NCBI GenBank assembly: GCA_020249265.1
Contig: JADCGA010000019.1
Location: 124,001 to 188,000, forward strand
Length of the DNA: 64,000 nt
Direction: 5' to 3'
Source of the DNA: Roseomonas sp.
Lineage (GTDB): Bacteria > Pseudomonadota > Alphaproteobacteria > Acetobacterales > Acetobacteraceae
Below the pieces are notes generated by a model. It had not been told where the DNA came from, did not search any database, and saw only the letters and a program-made list of their open reading frames with translations. Positions 60,776-64,000 of the stretch are shown piece by piece (positions within the stretch are counted from its first letter, which is position 1; every line of letters begins with the position of its first letter). The position numbers were made by a program, and so were the translations under genes.

Positions 60776-61378
60776 ATGACCCCGATAGACCCGAACCCAG
60801 TCAGCCGCTTTTTCGGGCCACCTGCCCGATTTCTCGCCATTCTGTCGGGCTGGTGGCTGATCGCACTCTCCTTCTTGACGGTGGCGGAAATCCTGCTGCG
60901 GAAGTTCTTTTCCTTCTCGCTGCAAGGGGTGGATGAAATCGGTGGCTATACCACCGCCGTTGTCTCGGCCTTTGGTTTTGCCTCAGCGCTCATGATCAAG
61001 GCGCATACGCGCGTCGATTTCCTGCTGGGGCGCATGCCGGCATTCCTCCGCGCCGTGTTGAATACGCTGGCTTATGGGCTGCTGGCGGCCATGGCGATTT
61101 ATGGCGCCTGGCGCGGCTGGTCGGTGCTGGAAGAAAGCATCGAATTCCAGGCCCATGCCAATTCGCCGCTGCAAACACCGCTTTGGTTGCCGCAGGGCGC
61201 CTGGATGATTGGGCTTGTGCTGTTTGCGCTTTCCGCCGGCGCCATGGCCGCCCATGCCTTTTGGTTGCTGCTGTCAGACCGGGCGCGGCTCAATCGATTC
61301 TACGGGCCGCTGACGCTGGATGAGGAAATCGAAGCCGAGATGGGCACCATCCTGGAACGCGAAGGCAAGCAGCCATGA
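60776..61378 (+). CDS. TRAP transporter small permease (DctQ family), second system
   Basis: It encodes 200 residues from ATG 60776. Four helices are visible, with LTVAEILLRKFFSFSLQGVDEIGGY matching the DctQ motif. ATG overlaps with dctM follow at its end (ATGA). It partners the DctM and DctP genes around it. Confidence 0.91.
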   Translation: MTPIDPNPVSRFFGPPARFLAILSGWWLIALSFLTVAEILLRKFFSFSLQGVDEIGGYTTAVVSAFGFASALMIKAHTRVDFLLGRMPAFLRAVLNTLAYGLLAAMAIYGAWRGWSVLEESIEFQAHANSPLQTPLWLPQGAWMIGLVLFALSAGAMAAHAFWLLLSDRARLNRFYGPLTLDEEIEAEMGTILEREGKQP

Positions 61379-62682
61379 TCGGCATTACCGAAGCCAGCAT
61401 CGGCTTTCTGCTGCTGATCGCCTTCCTGTTTTTGGGCCTTCATGTGGCGGTGGCGATGTTCCTGATCGCGCTGCTGGGGGCGGCGCTATATCTTGGGCCG
61501 CCCTTGGTCGCCGCCTTTGGCACGCAGCTTTGGGGTGCCATGGAAGATTACGTGCTGCTTTCCATCCCGCTCTATATTCTGCTGGGTGAAATCCTTGTGC
61601 GGTCTGGTTCAACGGATCGGCTTTATCGGTCACTGGCAGATTGGCTGAATTTTCTGCCAGGCGGGCTGTTGCACACCAATATCGGTGCGTCTGCGGTGTT
61701 TTCCGCCGTATCCGGTTCTTCTGTTGCCACGGCTGCGACGATTTCAACCGTGGCGCTGCCATCCTTTCGCAAGCGGCGCTATGATACGCGCCTGGTGTTG
61801 GGTTCTATCGCGGCTGGCGCATCGCTTGGCAATCTGATCCCGCCCGGGATTGCGCTGATTGTCTATGGCGCCATGACCAATACATCGGTCGGGCAGCTTT
61901 ATGCCGCCGCCGTGGTGCCGGGGATTGTGATGACAGTGCTGTTCATGGGCACCATCATCCTGATCGCACTCGTGAAGCCCGATCTGGTGCGGCAGAAGGA
62001 AGTCGCTGATCCATTGCGCGAAAGGCTGAAGCGCCTGGTGGATCTGCTGCCGCCTTTCGTGATTTTCGGCATCATCATGGGTTCCATCTATACCGGCTGG
62101 GCAACGGTGACGGAAAGCGCCGCACTCGCCGTTGTGGTGGCGCTGCCGATTGCGGCGTTTTATGGTCGGCTTTCCATTCGCATGCTGCATGATTGCTTCG
62201 TCGCAACCGCCAATCTGACGGCAATGAGCATGCTGATCCTGGCCGTTGCCTTCTATCTGAACTTCGTCATGGGGTTGCTTGGCGTCACACCCGCGCTTGG
62301 CGCTTTTGCCACCAGTATTGGCGCCAGCCCGCTGGAGTTGATTATCGCGCTCACGATCTTCTATTTGCTGCTGGGCATTTTCTTTGAAACCCTGCCCATG
62401 CTTGTGGGCACTGTGCCGGTGGTCTTCCCGGTGATTGTCGCGGCCGGCATTGATCCTGTCTGGTTCGGCGTTTTCATTGTACTGATGTGCGAAATCTCAT
62501 TGATCTCACCGCCTGTTGGCATGACGCTTTACGTCATTCAGGCGGTGCGCCGGGAAGGCACGATTGCCGAGGTTTTCCAGGGCACCGTGCCCTTCTTCAT
62601 CGCCATGGTGGTGATGACGATGCTATTGATTGCCTTCCCGGAAATGGCGCTGTGGCTACCTAGGATCAGCTTCGGGCCATAG
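61375..62682 (+). CDS. TRAP transporter large permease (DctM family), second system
   Basis: It encodes 435 residues with about twelve helices. Hallmarks are LLSIPLYILLGEILVRSGSTDRLYR, SAVFSAVSGSSVATAATISTVALP, LGNLIPPGIALIVYGAMTNTSVG and ISPPVGMTLYVIQAV. It overlaps dctQ by 4 nt. It carries a carboxylate or related acid across the inner membrane with a Na+ gradient. Confidence 0.95.
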   Translation: MIGITEASIGFLLLIAFLFLGLHVAVAMFLIALLGAALYLGPPLVAAFGTQLWGAMEDYVLLSIPLYILLGEILVRSGSTDRLYRSLADWLNFLPGGLLHTNIGASAVFSAVSGSSVATAATISTVALPSFRKRRYDTRLVLGSIAAGASLGNLIPPGIALIVYGAMTNTSVGQLYAAAVVPGIVMTVLFMGTIILIALVKPDLVRQKEVADPLRERLKRLVDLLPPFVIFGIIMGSIYTGWATVTESAALAVVVALPIAAFYGRLSIRMLHDCFVATANLTAMSMLILAVAFYLNFVMGLLGVTPALGAFATSIGASPLELIIALTIFYLLLGIFFETLPMLVGTVPVVFPVIVAAGIDPVWFGVFIVLMCEISLISPPVGMTLYVIQAVRREGTIAEVFQGTVPFFIAMVVMTMLLIAFPEMALWLPRISFGP

Positions 62683-62763
62683 GGCTTGAAGCAGCCCCGC
62701 TGGAAATCGGCAGCGCATCCTGCCATGAAGCGCGCATGAAACGTCACGTGAAAACGCCGGCGC

Positions 62764-63420
62764 ATGCTGATCCTCGCCCTTGAAGGCGCGCTCGCGGAAT
62801 GTTCCGCGGCGCTGTTGCGTGATGGTGCCGTGCTGGCCTTGGCCCTGCATGATGCGCCGCGCGGCCACCCCACTGCCCTTCCCAGCATGGCGCAGCAGGT
62901 ATTGGCGCAAGCCGGCTTCACGCCTCAGGCGCTGGACGCCATCGCAGTCGGCATTGGGCCAGGCGGCTTCACGGGCCTGCGCACGGCCATTGCGCTGGCT
63001 GAAGGCTTGGCGCAGTCGCTCGGCAAGCCCCTGATTGCGGTAACAACGGGGGAGGCCTTGGCCGCGCAAGTACCGCGAGCCTTGCCAACGCAAGCGCTTT
63101 GGTCCGTGCTGGATCAACGCCAAGGCCGGGTGGTGTTGGAAGTCTTCCCGCCCATGGCCGCGGTGCCGGAAGCACCCGTAATCCTGCCGCTGACCGAACT
63201 GCCCGATCCTGACGGACCTGTAGTGCTTGTGGGTAATGCGGCTGCGACCGTTCTAAAGCTGCTTCAGGCACGCGGGGTTATGGCGGATGCTTATCCCAAA
63301 ACCTTTCCCTTGGCCGAAGCGGTGGGGCGCGTGGCAGCGCAACGGATTGCGGGCAAGCTCCCCCCGCGCAGTGCCGCCCCGCTTTACGCCGAACCGCCTG
63401 CCACCACGAAGCCGGACTAG
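62764..63420 (+). CDS. tsaB: tRNA threonylcarbamoyladenosine biosynthesis protein TsaB
   Basis: It encodes 218 residues of the ASKHA fold. It scaffolds TsaD in making t6A37 on tRNAs that read ANN codons. [18 protein letters not shown] is the phosphate-1-like N-terminus, and [26 protein letters not shown] is the diagnostic family motif. The stop TAG is formed by the CTAG end of a dispersed repeat. A RimI-type acetyltransferase gene follows, the usual alphaproteobacterial neighbour. Confidence 0.95.
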   Translation: MLILALEGALAECSAALLRDGAVLALALHDAPRGHPTALPSMAQQVLAQAGFTPQALDAIAVGIGPGGFTGLRTAIALAEGLAQSLGKPLIAVTTGEALAAQVPRALPTQALWSVLDQRQGRVVLEVFPPMAAVPEAPVILPLTELPDPDGPVVLVGNAAATVLKLLQARGVMADAYPKTFPLAEAVGRVAAQRIAGKLPPRSAAPLYAEPPATTKPD

Positions 63421-63539
63421 TGGTGCGATTTATGCCAACCTTTCCTGATCCAAAACTATCCCTACGCACCACTAGCCCTATAGTTGGTGGGCCGATTGAC
63501 GCCGCTGCCCTGAACCGACAGCCGCGACCGGACCACTGG
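63416..63539. repeat. CTAG-bounded palindromic dispersed repeat, copy 3
   Basis: It starts at the tsaB stop codon (ACTAGTGGTGCG). The first unit closes with GCGCACCACTAG-like sequence, and the second contains GTTGGTGGGCCGATTGACGCC and arms around CCTGAACCGACAG, ending CGGACCACT. It is homologous to 645-761 and to the inverse of 42353-42475. It ends 5 bp before the rimI start, so the ribosome-binding site of rimI would lie in the repeat. Confidence 0.85.
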
Positions 63540-63544
63540 CGCCC

Positions 63545-64000
63545 ATGACAGCGCTGATCAAAGCCGTTGGCGCGGAGGCGGCGCCCCTGCTTGCGGAAAT
63601 CCATGCCGAGGTCTTCACATCTGATGAGGCTTGGGGGCAGGACGCCATCGCCCTGATGCTCGGGCTGCCCGGACATTTCGGCCTGCTGGCCATCCATGAG
63701 GATCAGCCGCTTGGCTTTGCACTCGGCCGGGCGCAGGCGGGGGAGGCTGAAATCCTGACCATCGCGGTTCGGCCAAGGGCATGGCGGCTGGGAATTGGGC
63801 GCCTTCTGTTGCGCGCGCTGATGACCGAGGCCGCGCGGCGTGGCGCGGCGGAACTCTTTCTTGAGGTTGCAGAATCGAACATGAATGCACACGCGCTCTA
63901 CAGCTCTGCTGGTGCGCGGAAGGTTGGCCGCCGACCGCGTTATTATGCTGATGGTGCGGCTGCGCTCATCTTGCGGATCGACCTTGCTGATACAGCACGA
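63545..64000 (+). CDS. rimI: GNAT-family N-acetyltransferase, RimI-like (partial)
   Basis: 152 codons are in view, and the frame is open at the window end. The acetyl-CoA-binding core is visible: ILTIAVRPRAWRLGIGRLLL (residues about 78-97) with the R/Q-x-x-G-x-G/A-like loop, then LFLEVAESNMNAHALYSSAGARKVGRRPRYY, the RimI hallmark around NxxAxxLYxxxGF. RimI acetylates the N-terminus of ribosomal protein S18. It follows tsaB, as in many bacteria. Confidence 0.9.
   Translation, partial: MTALIKAVGAEAAPLLAEIHAEVFTSDEAWGQDAIALMLGLPGHFGLLAIHEDQPLGFALGRAQAGEAEILTIAVRPRAWRLGIGRLLLRALMTEAARRGAAELFLEVAESNMNAHALYSSAGARKVGRRPRYYADGAAALILRIDLADTAR

Overview
The window is GC-rich chromosomal DNA from an alphaproteobacterium. 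The best fit is Acetobacteraceae (Roseomonas-like). I infer this from the yqeY-dnaG-rpoD block, the SUV3-type helicase / S4 / FdxA / CarD block, the many Bug (TctC) and TRAP carboxylate transporters, the sigma-F/NrsF pair, and the style of the palindromic repeats. I see no rRNA, CRISPR array, prophage or transposase gene, and one tRNA.

Layout. 1-3.9 kb: the end of an efflux adaptor gene, tRNA-Thr, a cupin gene with a broken second copy, an MqsRA toxin-antitoxin pair with a visible operator, a YqeY protein and DUF3126. 4-9.7 kb: a broken copy of the dnaG start, two secreted proteins, then intact dnaG and rpoD. 9.7-14.4 kb: a LysR regulator divergent from a formylglycine-generating enzyme, a sulfatase and a HAD phosphatase. 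14.4-16.9 kb: ECF sigma factor, NrsF anti-sigma factor and a sterol-desaturase-family protein. 16.9-27.6 kb: a cluster, mostly on the minus strand, with a phosphoesterase-like protein, a PhnCDE-type ABC transporter, a radical SAM enzyme, three glycosyltransferases, rhodanese, DUF547, a TVP38 membrane protein and a mercuric-reductase-like flavoprotein. It looks like an oxyanion or metalloid (Se/As/P) modification pathway, but that is inference. 28.1-30.5 kb: BASS transporter, ribokinase and a PhnZ-like HD oxygenase. 30.6-36.2 kb: acyl-CoA beta-oxidation genes and an SDR. 36.3-41 kb: acetyl-CoA synthetase, with part of its start region duplicated around an MFS transporter and gene fragments. 41.2-45.2 kb: chorismate synthase, a TPP enzyme and a Bug binding protein. 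45.3-52 kb: a TRAP transporter with a three-subunit molybdenum hydroxylase. 52.2-58.7 kb: MFS, SUV3-like helicase, S4 protein, FdxA and an unusually long CarD. 58.7-62.7 kb: aldo/keto reductase and a second TRAP system. 62.8-64 kb: TsaB and RimI-like acetyltransferase, the latter cut by the window end.

The most striking observation is an architecture that recurs three times in 41 kb (cupin, dnaG, acs). A 200-400 bp block that includes the start and upstream region of a resident gene is present twice in direct orientation. One copy is truncated, the copies are diverged by several percent, and 0.9-2 kb of unrelated cargo lies between them. This is what single-crossover (Campbell-type) or homology-facilitated capture of foreign DNA would leave, and it always keeps one intact resident gene with its upstream region. 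The cargo encodes membrane or secreted proteins each time, and no integrase or transposase is visible.

A second theme is palindromic repeats bounded by CTAG. They sit exactly at gene ends and supply the TAG stop codon of three genes.
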